Assembly: GCA_003013855.2 (NCBI GenBank)
Contig: ML058589.1
Location: 248,001 to 312,000, forward strand
Direction of reading: 5' to 3'
From: Liriodendron chinense
Taxonomy: Eukaryota > Streptophyta > Magnoliopsida > Magnoliales > Magnoliaceae
DNA length: 64,000 nt
The number at the start of each line of letters is the position of its first letter. Within the stretch, counting starts at the first letter, position 1. The position numbers were made by a program, and so were the translations under genes. The notes below the pieces were generated by a model, which did no database searches, was not told the DNA's origin, and was given only the letters and a program-made list of their open reading frames with translations. This document shows positions 10,296 through 21,784 of the stretch, piece by piece.

Positions 10296-11968
10296 TGTCA
10301 CGCCCTGAAATTCGCGACTCGAGTATAATAACCCAAAGCCCGAGTTCCAGGGTGTGAATTGAAAATTCGAGCATAGATTCCTTGAGATTCCATTCCACAC
10401 ATCGCATAACTAAAATAAATCCCAAATATAAAGTTTCTTTTCCACTAATGTCTCGTTACATTGAATTTTACAAAACTAAAATAAATCGATTACATTCGAC
10501 GCTCGTGTGATATGTGACCCTCTGAGTACTTTGCTCCGTCTATGTCTTTTTTTTCTTCCTGTGAACCTGCAAGAACTGTGGTGATTTTGGTGAGCTAAAA
10601 GCCCAGTGAGATCATTTCCATCACAGGTAATATTCCAGTTAATAAGAGATAGGAGATGAATCATCAACGGATAGAATTGTAGAAAATATATAAGGATAAG
10701 GTCATGATTGATACACTTTATGATTTATTGTAAATGTCACATAATGATCATGATGTCATGTATGTTATGATAGGTGCGAGAGCAATAAACGTCTAGGAAC
10801 TCGTTGCCACTGAACATTAGGAACCTGTCGCAAATCAACCATGCTCACCTAACCGGTACAACGAGGCGGCAAATCAACCATGCACGCCAGTGGGCAAATC
10901 AACCATGCACCACTGATCCAACCGAGCAAATCAACCATGCTCAACAAGTGAAACGACCAGAACTCGCTGCCACTGAACATTAGGAACCTGTCGCAAATCA
11001 ACCATGCTCACCTAACCGGTACAGCGAGGCGGCAAATCAACCATGCACGCCAGGAGTCAAATCAACCATGCTCCTGTTCTGTCGTGGTGTATAAATGTAT
11101 GCTCATGTATGTGTTTATGGAAGCATTCATCAAGCATGCAATGCATATCAAAATCCAAGCCCAATCACGCCATGTATGTTATCTTCGTTTAAATAATTCA
11201 TTATCTAAATATTTGTCATAATTAAGAAAGTTGAGAAAGATGTACATTGTTTAAGGTTTGTCTCAACACCTAAGTTATGTTTACCTAGGCCTTTACCTTG
11301 ACCATTCGGGAAGACAATCTCTAGAGAAACGCATTCAACCTATGTAAAACCTCTACATAGGGTTATGTGGAGAGTTAGAGGTAAATATACTTATAAGGGC
11401 AATGGATCTGAACGTGGGACTTAAGAATACGAACCAATGGTAAAACCTTTACTTAGGATGAGGATTTGAAAGTAAATTAAAATAGAAAAACTTAAACACT
11501 AAATCGAAGAACAACTAAAAGGAATAGTCTAGAAAAATTAACAGGAAATCCCATATGAAGAATCACTCACCGTATGATGAAGTATAGACTCCACACATGC
11601 CCAAACTCGAATATGAGTTGGCTCAGCGAGTCGCTCAGCAAGTCGACTTGGATTGGAATCGAGAAGAACTTTCTTCTGCCTTTCCTCTTTTTTTTTTTCT
11701 CCTTCTCTGTCTGGGATGCTGCCCCAGCAACAGCAGCAATGGCAACGGTATGGAAACCTCTCCCTCTCACCCGTTACCTCTCTCTTCTCTCTCTCTCTCT
11801 CATACACATTTTCTCTCTCCCTCTCTCTCTCTTTCTTTCTTTCTTTCTTCTTCCTTCTTCTTCTTTCTCTCTCTTTCTTTCTTTCTTCTTTCTCTTAACC
11901 TGGACCGCTGCCCCAGCATCACAGCAGCAGCAGTACAAGCGTCAACAACAGCAGTAGCACGTGCTGCT

Positions 11969-12015
<47 letters not shown>

Positions 12016-13749
12016 TCTCGTTTCTCTTTCTCTCTCTCTCGTTCTTCTCTTCTTTTTCTTTCTCTTTCTTCTTTTCTTCTTCTTTTCCTTCTATCTTGCT
12101 GCCCCAGCATGGGCAGCAACCGCAGAAACAACAGCAAGCGCAGCAACGGCCGCAAGTGCTGCCTCACACACTCTCTCTCTCTCTACCCTCACACTTTCTC
12201 TCTAACAGCTCTCTTTCTCTCTGACAGTTCTCTCTCTGGCGTTCTCTTGGAGGGAAAGAGAGACCTATCATGGCCTATATATCCACTCAAGGACGGATGG
12301 ACGGTCGGCGTATTGCAGACGGATTCTCGGATGTATTTCCGAGTAGAAGAAGGAAACTGAATAGTTTCGGGACTCCTGTGTATATGAGGCTCGTTGGGAA
12401 GCTAGGTGGGGTCCACACGAAGATTTGGAAGAGGTCTGGCCCATCCATGCATAACAGATATGTAGATCTAGGCGTTTCTTGAATCTTAGGGTCGGTTTTG
12501 GAAGGCTGTGGTGGACCGTACAATCGTCCGGATACAAGGAGGTCACCTACCCCCTACGTCCGTACAAGTTACGCACCAGATGGATGGATTGGATCAACCG
12601 ACGGGGTCCACTTTGATGGACGGTGCGGGCCACAATCGGCGACAGCGTTACCGCTGTCGCTGAAGCAGCGTCCGAAGACGCGTTCCGTCCGCAACGCGTG
12701 AGGAACGCGGTCAACGCGCGTTGACCGCGTGGCCGGTCCCCTGAACCGTACACGTGGGTCCCACTTTGATGTATATGAAAAATCCACTCCAATCATCAGG
12801 TAGGCCACATAATTTTAGGGTATGACACCAAAAATGAAACAGTTCCGAAGTTAGATGGCCCACTTATGGCCCGATTTCTGATTAGGGCGTTTGCAGGATG
12901 ATCGGAGGGTTGAAATTCGACGTGTATGGTTAGATCGTGCCGTAAAACTAATATGTAGAGTTTTGCGTGGAAATGATTCCCAGAAATCATAAAACTTGCA
13001 ATTGGTCCTATAACTTGAGTTGATTAATGGTACTTTCCTAGTACTTGTGAATTTATAAGTTTTGCGAAGTCTACCACTTCCATACTATCCTGGGGTTCAT
13101 GTTGAGCGATTATAATGAAGGAGCCATACCATAATCTCTCACGGATTAATTAATTTATTTATTTTAAATTTATTTAATTTCTTAATTGAATAACTAATTT
13201 ATAATTTAGGTTATTCTAAAATCCTAAGGGGTTACAAACATACTCAAGTAGCTTTCACTGGTCTAAGTATACACCTTGTGGTGGACACAATGTACGGGTC
13301 TTATTTATGGCAGACATGTGTGCAGGATAATGTACGGCGGTTTCCATTAATCGCGTAATTCGAAATCAGAGTGGACGGTTAAATCTTCTATTCTAGTAAC
13401 GACAAATTACCCTAATGGTCGATCTATCGACTTAACTAAGTACTACGTTTTTCCAGAGACCTGACGAGTTGTCTGAACACGTATAAACTGTATACATGTG
13501 TGTATGCGTGTGAACAATACAGCTTAGAATTTAATTTCTCACATGTGAACACGCACTCGTGTACTTACTCGTGCGCCCAAATTTTTGGGGTATTACATTC
13601 TACCACCCTTACACAGAATTTCGTCCTCGAAATTCAAGAAAGCCCACTAAGCTAAAAGACGAATACTACAGTATGTATATGCCCTACAAGTCATGGGTTT
13701 CTATGCTCACAAATGTATGTAATAACTCATATGACTTCGGGTTCTTACA
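10296..13749 (-). repeat. Right, inverted LTR of the palindromic element (3454 bp)
   Basis: On the plus strand it starts TGTCACGCCC and ends GGGTTCTTACA, so it is the left LTR read on the minus strand. Length differs from the left arm by only a few bases, mostly in microsatellites. The CTCAT duplication follows at 13750-13754. Confidence 0.9.
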
Positions 13750-16700
13750 CTCATACAATAACTCATCTCAATAATATCCGTCAAAACGCCATAAAAATCA
13801 ATTTCTACCTCCTCATGTGTTCCCTTCACAACCACCCCACTATTTTTTGTGGTCCTATATTTCTCACGCTCCTCAGTGTGGAACCGAATCCCGTTTACAA
13901 TACAACTTGTATATCGACATACACGTCTATCAGGGCCACACGCCAGTGAGTAGAGCGCATCAGACGCATCCGCAGAGTTACTAGCGCACAACATCTTCAT
14001 ATATCATCACGTACAGAATATAAATGTACGTTTAGGGATTTGAAATTACGTGTAAATATTGTGCAATACAACAATATTGTAAGTGTGGTGAGATAGAAGG
14101 TAAATTAATCTTACACGTTTTGCGAACCATTCTGGAAACAAATTCTGATGCATTCGATCATAATTTGTAGGGTATTGGGACTTCATCTCCTCGATGTGTT
14201 CGCTATACACAATTGGCACGGTGTCAGCAATAAATTTTGAGATTACGTGTATGTAGATATACAATTATGTGCGAAGACTTACTCTAAGAACGCCTCTATT
14301 TCTTCACAGTTATGCAACACATACCACCGTGCCTTCGCTTGATCCCGAAGGTCCATATTCTGAAACGTCGGCGATCCTAAAGGACGGACGTTGTGTGAGA
14401 ATACATATATGAGTCCTTGTTCATGCTCCTGCCCTGCATCGGCATTCCGATCTTCTTTGTTGAATCTAGTCTCTATGCCACGAAGATACATGGAGCAAAA
14501 TGTCAGGCACTCATTATCAATGTACGCCTCAGCAATGGATCCCTCTGAACGTGCCTTATTCCTCACATATTATTTTAATGTGTGAAGGTACCTGTACACA
14601 AAATCACTATGTTTAGGACATGAAAACATGGATATACGTAGTTTATAGAATGAATAAAAATTTATGATCATTGTTCTATCACCTTTCGATCGGATACATC
14701 TAACGATATTGTACTGGGCCTGCAAGCTTCGCTTTGTGCGGTAAGTGAATCGCTAGGTGTACCATGACATCGAAAAATGTAGGTGAAAATATTCTTTCAA
14801 GTTTGTAAAAGATTATGACAATATCCTTCTCCAGTCATTTAATAACCTCTACATTCAAAGATTTGGAACACAAATTCTTAAAGAATATCCCCAACTCAAT
14901 CAGCGCAGCACTGACATCCTTGTTAAGAAATCCATGAATCGCAACCGGTAGTAGACGTTGCAGAAGGACGTGACAGTCATGACTTTTCATTCCTGTTACC
15001 TTACAGTCCGTAATGTTTACGCGCAGAGAGATATTCGATGCATACCCATCGAGAAACTTCACCTTGTTCAACCATTCACATAAACATTTTTTCTCTAGTT
15101 TTGTCAATGTGTAGCAGGCTGCTGGTATAGTATATGAATTTCCATGTGGTTGCAAGTGTAACTCTTTCCTTAAACCCATTACTTGTAGATCCAATCGAGC
15201 CTTAAAACTGTCTTTTGTTTTCTTCTCTATGTTCATCAATGTTCCAAAGACATTGTCACATATATTCTTCTCAATATACATGACATCCAAGTTGTGTCGT
15301 AATTTCATATGACTCTAATAAGGCAACTAAAAAAAATGCTCTTCTTCCTCCAGTTGTACTCCAATACTGTACGTTTTCTCTTCTTCAAGTGCGATGCCTT
15401 ACCAAATCTAACGTCTTCAATGCTACTCAGTTGTTGTAACACATCTTCTCCAGATAGTTCTTTCGGTGGTGGCCTATGATCTTGTTTGCCATCAAAGATT
15501 ATCGTCTTCCTGTGCCAACTATGATCCTTCGGAAGGAAGTGACGATGGCCCATATAACACATTTTTTTACCATGCTTCAATGACAATGAACAAGTCTCAG
15601 TACTACATGTAGGACAAGCCAACTTTCCCTTCGTGCTCCACCCAGACAAATTCCCATATGCAGGCAAGTCATTTATTGTCCACAAGATCGCTGCATGCAA
15701 CCGAAACGTCTGTTCTGCAAAAGTGTCATACGTCTGGACACCTTGACTCCACAACTCGTTTAACTCATCTACTAACGGTCGCAAATACACATGAATGTCA
15801 TTCCCCTGTGACTTGGGTCCAGGAATAAGCAACGACATCATAAAAAATGATTCCTTCATACATAACCAAGGAGGTAAATTGTAGGGCATAAGTATCACTG
15901 GCCACATATTGTACGAGCTACTCATATTACCCAATGGATTAAAACCATCACTTGCAAGACCTAGCCGAACATTGCGAGAATCCTCTGCAAACCAGTCATA
16001 TTGCTTATCAAAATGTTGTTAGGCTTCAGAGTCAACGGGATGCCTCAATGTATTATCATCATGAACGCGTTTCTCCTTATGCCACCTCATATCTTCAGCC
16101 ATTTTGCTCGACGTAAACAATCTTTGTAATCTGAGTTTCAATGGAAAATACCTTAACACCTTTTGTGGAATTTTCTTACGCTTAGCTTCGTCATATTTCC
16201 ACCTAGACTCTCCACATTGTGGACACTCCTCAACATTTTTATGTTCTTTCCAATACAATACACAATCATTTATACATGCATGTATGAGGATGTAACCAAG
16301 GCCCAAGTCTCGCATTAACGATTTTGCCTCGTAATGAGACTTAGGCAATATCTCACCTTCAGGTAATACTTCTTTCAACAAGCCAAGTAACATGTCGAAC
16401 GATTTGTTACTCCAACGATTTATTGTCTTTAGATGAAGTAACCTTGTAAGGAAATTCAACTTGGAGAAGTTCCGACACCCCGGATAGAGTGGACGTTGCG
16501 CATCCCTCAACAACCTACTAAACTTTTCTGATTCGGCATCACCCATAGGAGAAATATCCTGGCTACTACTTGTCGCTGCAAAATCAGTATCTGCAATTGT
16601 TCCCCTTAACACATCCCCAATGATATCTTGCATATCGTCAACATCTTCATACTCGCCATTAGGCACAATTGGGTCAGCAAGGACTTCAGTGGCCTTAACT

Positions 16701-16942
16701 CTTTGGTGGAAATCTTCACCATGATGAATCCACCAAGTGTAACCCTGGTCAATCCCAACTATGAACAAATCATCTTCCACTTTGTCTAAAGTCTTGTGAA
16801 CCATGTTCTTGCATTTTCGGCATGGACACCTAATTCTATTACCTGAATCTGCCCGATACCTTGCAAATTCCATGAACTCCTTAACACCTTCTTTATACTC
16901 TGAGCCACACCGATTCTTAGCTCGCATCCAACTCTTATCCAT
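13750..16942 (-). pseudogene. TNP2 transposase of CACTA-2, N-terminal and central part
   Basis: The start ATG at 16942 follows a TTGTAG that looks like a splice acceptor, suggesting a 5' intron holding the satellite. Residues 1-80 match the transposase-associated domain (MDKSWMRAKNR; CPCRKCKN). Then comes Transposase_21, including CPQCGESRWKYDEAKRKK and NVRLGLASDGFNPLGNMSS. DUF4218 follows (HNLDVMYIEKNICDNVFGT; VTGMKSHDCHVLLQRLLP; FFDVMVHLAIHLPHKAKL), then the start of DUF4216 (INGIRFHTEEREKYRT-like; VEIDFYGVLTDIIEM). Defects: a TAA near 16018, a frameshift in a T-run with a further stop near 15320, more breaks around 14580-14830, and the palindromic insertion at 13750. The protein would cut and join CACTA ends; this copy is dead. 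Confidence 0.82.
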
Positions 16943-16974
16943 ATCTACAATGCAAAGATTAGAGTCAGGTTTAG

Positions 16975-19900
16975 TTTAGGTGATTTGAGTTTAGGATTAA
17001 GTGTAGGCATAGGTTGAGATTTTCGGGTTCGGGATCGGGTTTAGGGTCGTAAGTTCGTGTTTGGGTCTAAGTTTAGGTTAGAGTTGTGGATTTAGGAATA
17101 GGTGTAGGTTTACTTTAGGTGATTTGAGTTTAGCATTAGGTTTAGGCATAGGTTTTGATTTTCGGGTTCGGGATTGGGTTTCGGGTTAGATTTTCATGTT
17201 TGGGTCTAAGTTTAGGCTAGAGTTATGGATTTAAGAATAGGTGTAGGTTTAATTTAGGTAATTTGAGTTTAGCATTGGGTTTAGGCCTAGGTTGAGATTT
17301 TCGAGTTCGGGATCGGGTTTCGGGTTAAATTTTCATGTTTGGGTCTAAGTTTAGGCTAGAGTTATGCATTTAGGAATAGGTGTAGGTTTACTTTAGGTGA
17401 TTTGAGTTTAGGATTAGGTTTAGGCATAGGTTGAGATTTTTAGGTTCGGGATCGGGTTTCAGGTTAGGTCTTCGTGTTTGGGTCTAAGTTTTGTTTAGGT
17501 GAATGCATTTAGGAATAGTTGTAGGTTTAGTTTAGGTGACATGAGTTTAGGATTAGGTTTAGGCATAGGTGTAGGATTTCGGGCTTGGGATCGGGTTTAA
17601 GGTTAGGTTTTTGAGTTTGGGTCTAGGTTTAGGTTAGAGTTGTGGATTTAGGAATAGGTGTAGGTTTACTTTAGGTGATTTGAGTTTAAGAATAGGTTTA
17701 GGCCTAGGTTGAGATTTTGGGGTTTGGGATCGGGTTTCGGGTTAGATTTTCATGTTTGGGTCTAAGTTTAGGTTAGAGTTGTGGATTTAGGAATAGGTGT
17801 AGGTTTAGTTTAGGTGATTTAAGTTTAGGATTAGGTTTAGGCCTAGGTTGAGATTTTCGGGTTCGGGATCGGGTTTCGGGTTAGGTCTTCGTGTTTGGGT
17901 CCAAGTTTAGGTTAGAGTTGTAGATTTAGGAATAGGTGTAGGTTTACTTTAGGTGATTTGAGTTTAGGATTAGGTTTAGGCCTAGGTTGAGATTTTCGGG
18001 TTCGGGATCGGGTTTCGGGTTAGGTCTTCATGTTTGGGTCTAAGTTTAGGTTAGAGTTGTGGATCTAGGAATAGGTGTAGGTTTACTTTAGGTGATTTGA
18101 GTTTAGGATTAGGTTTAGGCCTAGGTTGAGATTTTCGGGTTCGGGATCGGGTTTCGGGTTAGGTCTTCGTGTATGGATCTAAGTTTAGGTTAGAGTAGTG
18201 GATTTAGGAATAGGTGTAGGTTTACTTTAGGTGATTTGAGTTTAGGATTAGGTTTAGGTATAGGTTTTGATTTTCGGGTTCGGGATCGGGTTTCGGGTAA
18301 GATTTTCATGTTTGGGTCTAAGTTTAGGTTAGAGTTATGGATTTAGGAATAGGTGTAGGTTTACTTTAGGTGATTTGAGTTTAGCATTAGGTTTAGGCAT
18401 AGGTTTTGATTTTGGGGTTCAGGATCGGGTTTCGGGTTAAATTTTCATGTTTGGGACTAAGTTTAAGTTAGAGTAGTGGATTTAGGAATAGGTGTTTGTT
18501 TACTTTAGGTGATTTGGGTTTAGGATTAGGTTTTGGCCTAGGTTGAGATTTTCGGGTTCAGGATCCGGTTTCGGGTTAGGTCTTCGTGTTTGGGTCTAAG
18601 TTTTGGTTAGAGTTGTGGATTTAGGAATAGGTATAGGTTTACTTTAGGTGATTTGAGTTTAGGATTAGGCTTAGGTATAGGTTTTGATTTTCGGGTTCAG
18701 GATCGGGTTTCGGGTTAGATTTTCATGTTTGGGTCTAAGTTTAGGTTAGAGTTATGGATTTAGGAATAGGTGTAGGTTTACTTTAGGTGATTTGAGTTTA
18801 GCATTTGGTTTAGGTATAGGTTTTGATTTTGGGGTTCGGGATCGGGTTTCGGGTTAAATTTTCATGTTTGGGTCTAAGTTTAGGTTAGAGTTGTGGATTT
18901 AGGAATAGGTATAGGTTTACTTTAGGTGATTTGAGTTTAGCATTAGGTTTAGGCGTAGGTTTTGATTTTCGGGTTCGGGATCGGATTTCAGGTTTGATTT
19001 TCATGTTTGGGTCTAAGTTTAGGTTAGAGCTATGGATTTAGGAAGAGGTGTAGGTTTACTTTAGGTGATTTGAGTTTAGCATTAGGTTTAGGCCTAGGTT
19101 GAGATTTTCGGGTTAGGGATCGGGTTTCGGGTTAAATTTTCATGTTTGGGTCTAAGTTTAGGTTAGAGTTGTGGATTTAGGAATAGGTGTAGATTTACTT
19201 TAGGTGATTTGAGTTTAGGATTAGGTTTAGGCATAGGTTGAGATTTTCGGGTTCGGGATCGGGTTTCGGGTTAGGTCTTCGTGTTTGGGTCTAAGTTTAA
19301 TTTAGGTGAATGAATTTAGGAATAGGTGTAGGTTTAGTTTAGGTGACATGAGCTTAGGATTTGGTTTAGGAATAGGTGTAGGATTTCAGGTTCGGGATCG
19401 GGTTTAAGGTTAGGTTTTCGAGTTTGGGTCTAGGTTTAGGTTAGAGTTATGGATTTAGGAATATGTGTAGGTTTACTTTAGGTGATTTGAGTTTAGGATT
19501 AGCTTTAGGCCTAGGTTGTGATTTTCGGGTTCGGGATCTGGTTTCGGGTTAGATTTTCATGTTTGGGTCTAAGTTTAGGTTATAGTTGTGGATTTAGGAA
19601 TAGGTGTAGGTTTAGTTTAGGTGATTTGAGTTTAGGATTAGGTTTAGGCCTAGGTTGAGATTTTCGGGTTCGGGATCGGGTTTCGGGTTAGGTCTTCATG
19701 TTTGGGTCTAAGTTTAGGTTAGAGTTATGGATTTAGGAATAGGTGTAGGTTTACTTTAGGTGATTTGAGTTTAGCTTTTGGTTTAGGCATAGGTTTTGAT
19801 TTTCGGGTTCGGGATCGGGTTTCGGTTTAAATTTTCATGTTTGGGTCTAAGTTTAGGTTAGAGTTGTGGATTTAGGAATAAGTGTAGGTTTGCTTTAGGT

Positions 19901-20243
19901 GATTTAAGTTTAGCATTAGGTTTAGAAATTGGTTTTGATTTTCGGGTTTCGGATCAGGTTTCGGGTTAGATTTTCATGTTTGGGTCTAAGTTTAGGTTAG
20001 AGTTATGGATTTAGGAATTGGTGTAGGTTTACTTTAGGTGATTTGAGTTTAGCATTAGGTTTAGGCCTAGGTTGAGATTTTCGGGTTCAGGATCGGGTTT
20101 CGAGTTAAATTTTCATGTTTGGGTCTAAGTTAGGTTAGAGTTGTGGATTTAGGAATAGGTGTAGGTTTACTTTAGGTGATTTGAGTTTAGGATTAGGTTT
20201 AGGCATAGGTTGAGATTTTCGGGTTCGAGATCGGGTTTCGGGT
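16975..20243. repeat. 139-bp tandem satellite, about 23 copies, G-quadruplex motif in most monomers
   Basis: The monomer is about 139 bp by spacing of GGATCGGG at 17032, 17171, 17310 and 17450. It reads as TTTAGG-rich sequence followed by four GGG runs separated by 3, 3 and 4 bases (GGGTTCGGGATC then GGGTTTCGGG). Copies differ by scattered substitutions. The array lies directly upstream of TNP2 on the minus strand. It is interrupted at 20244 by the Tat retrotransposon and resumes at 50539; the joined array reads smoothly through the CGGGT site. No ORF is supported. Confidence 0.93.
20239..20243. repeat. Target-site duplication CGGGT (left) of the Tat element
   Basis: CGGGT precedes the TGTGGACCC terminus at 20244 and recurs at 50539-50543 after GTGTCTACA. 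Merging the copies restores a satellite monomer (GGGTTTCGGGT followed by TAAGTCTTCGTG). Confidence 0.93.
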
Positions 20244-21270
20244 TGTGGACCCTCGCCGTTCCGGGCTGCCACACGACGTTCGTCCCTTTCCTTTCGGAAG
20301 AAGAAAGAAGAAGTGCGTGCATGCGAATCGCCGTTTGTATCCCTGGCTTGCCTCGTTCTCAAGGGCTTTGTTTGGTTGTTGTGTTAAGCTGGATGTATTT
20401 AAATGAGTTTATATAAGACCAAAGTCACCACTAGCCAGTTACTTCGAATCTACAGTCGGCTAGACCCCATAGAAATGTTAGAGAAGGGGATCCGAAGATT
20501 CCTTCCTCTAAAATGACTCCTTTTGATCTACGGCCAGAGATTCGAGGTAAGGGATCACGGTTACAGGGTGGGAAGAGGTTAAGCACCCCACACACTGCCC
20601 GTACCGAAGTACGATCTCTACTTCACAGAATCGAACTAACACTTGAAAGTCTGTTTTAATCCTCGTACATTCTCATAGATGACATGATGCATTAATGCAG
20701 GTCTGTACAGTAAGAGTTTCTGATGGGCAGGTTCCACAAACAGGCAAGCCCAGAGCATATGCTCGAACTGACAAGTGCTTTATGCGAAATGCATGCTGTG
20801 TGTTTGAATGATCAAAGTGCTTGTAGTGATATGTACATGAATGCAGGTTTGAACAGTAAGAGTTTCTGATGGGCAGGTTCCACTAAGAGGCAAGCCCAGG
20901 GCATACGCTCGAACTGACAAGTGCTTTATGCGAGATGCATGCTGTGTATTTGAATAATCAAAGTGCTTGCAGTGAAGCAAGGGGGTTGGAAGAAAAGTAA
21001 ATGTTGCACTTATGCTAGATGCAAATGAGATGATGCTGGAAAAAGAGTAGCTGGATGGACGGAGGTGTCGCAAGGGTTGGCTTCGAGTGGCTGGATCAAG
21101 ACTTGGATGGCTTGGGAGACTTGGGCCAGTGGTCAAGCTGGGCTGGACCAGGGCTAGGATCTCCTCACTCGGGCTCTCCTTGGTGGAGGAATGGGCTAAG
21201 GGGTAGAGGGGCAGATCGCACTCGGGCTGAAGAGAGGGGAAGTGGATGTTGAAATGAAAAGGGGAGGGGG

Positions 21271-21279
21271 GTATTTATA
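21271..21279 (-). promoter_or_regulatory. TATA box of the Tat 3' LTR
   Basis: The minus strand reads TATAAATACCCCCC here, and the same motif is in the 5' LTR near 50042-50051. The W-box-rich block lies about 110-300 bp upstream of it in transcript orientation. Confidence 0.6.
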
Positions 21280-21389
21280 GCATTGGAGAGTGGCAGTTTA
21301 CGTAAATATGTTTGGGCGGCCCCCAGGGGGCCGCCCGTACAGACGCTCCTCAGTTTCCAGCGCGTGGTACGGTCATGTCTCGGGGCTGC

Positions 21390-21575
21390 TGTTTTGACTC
21401 TATGGGTTGACTCGGTGAGTTAACTCAGCGGGTCGACTCGGTGATTTGACTCGGCGGGTTGACATGATGTTTTGACTCGACGGGTTGACTCAGCGGGTTG
21501 ACTCAACGGGTTAACTTAGCGGGTTGACTCAGTGGGTTGACCCAGTGAGTTTGACTTTTTTAGGATTTTTTGACT
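21390..21575. promoter_or_regulatory. W-box-core array (TTGAC[C/T]) in the Tat LTR U3
   Basis: About ten TTGACT or TTGACC cores lie within about 190 bp, mostly inside a degenerate GGGTTGACTCAGC repeat; further units carry TTAACT or TCGACT variants. TTGAC[C/T] is the known core recognised by WRKY transcription factors. The block sits upstream of the LTR TATA box, where an enhancer would act. The matching block is at about 50150-50350. Confidence 0.6.
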
Positions 21576-21764
21576 GGCTTTTCTTATGGGGTTTTTTAGG
21601 CTGATGTTTAGGAGTGGCTTGACTAGGCTCAGGCTTGAGTTGGGCTATGGATTGGGGCTTATAAGGGTGAGTTTAGCTGAGTTTGGACTTGAGATTTGGG
21701 GTTATGGTCCTCCACTCATCCAGTTATCTCTACCAACAGTGTAGCTGAAGGTGGGGTGTCTACA

Positions 21765-21784
21765 GATACCCCTCTTTGGCAGAG
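21765..21784 (-). other. Polypurine tract of the Tat element
   Basis: On the minus strand CAAAGAGGGGTATC lies directly before the 3' LTR (TGTAGACACC). This is the expected plus-strand primer position and confirms that the element is transcribed from the minus strand. Confidence 0.7.

Larger units (their letters stand above)
6378..13749. mobile_element. Palindromic LTR retrotransposon derivative (two inverted LTRs with PBS leaders)
   Basis: Structure: a plus-oriented LTR (6378-9828), a primer-binding site and about 233 bp of leader, a centre near 10062 with a 3-base spacer (TAG), then the mirror image: leader, primer-binding site and a minus-oriented LTR (10296-13749). Both outer ends are the same U3 terminus, TGTAAGAACC. 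Five-base CTCAT duplications flank the unit, so it integrated as a whole. No gag or pol is present. The arms are nearly identical: conceptual translations mirror almost residue for residue, with a few substitutions near the centre, for example around 9972 versus 10156. The LTR resembles Tekay/Del-type chromoviruses by its TTTGGTATCAGAG primer site and an internal TGTAATACCCC motif, but lineage is not certain without pol. Confidence 0.9.
20244..21764 (-). repeat. 3' LTR of the Tat element (1521 bp)
   Basis: Plus-strand ends are TGTGGACCC and GTGTCTACA. It contains a TATAAATAC box (minus strand, near 21271-21279), a tandem pair of about 125-bp units (about 20690-20960), a GC-rich inverted repeat near 21313-21336, and a dense run of TTGAC cores (about 21390-21575). 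It differs from the 5' LTR by scattered substitutions and small indels, for example a deletion near 21335 in the other copy, so the insertion is not recent. Confidence 0.9.

Noticed and set aside
6378..13749. Foldback or Mutator-like DNA transposon with long terminal inverted repeats
   Set aside because: Ends are TG...CA LTR termini, primer-binding sites follow the LTRs, the duplication is 5 bp, and a solo copy of one arm exists with its own 5-bp duplication.
6373..13754. Palindrome as a pure assembly artefact
   Set aside because: A matching CTCAT on both sides, a restored reading frame across the site, and small sequence differences between the arms argue against it; long reads would still be the proper test.
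16975..20243. Interstitial telomere array
   Set aside because: The unit contains TTTAGG words but not repeated TTTAGGG, and the true period is 139 bp.
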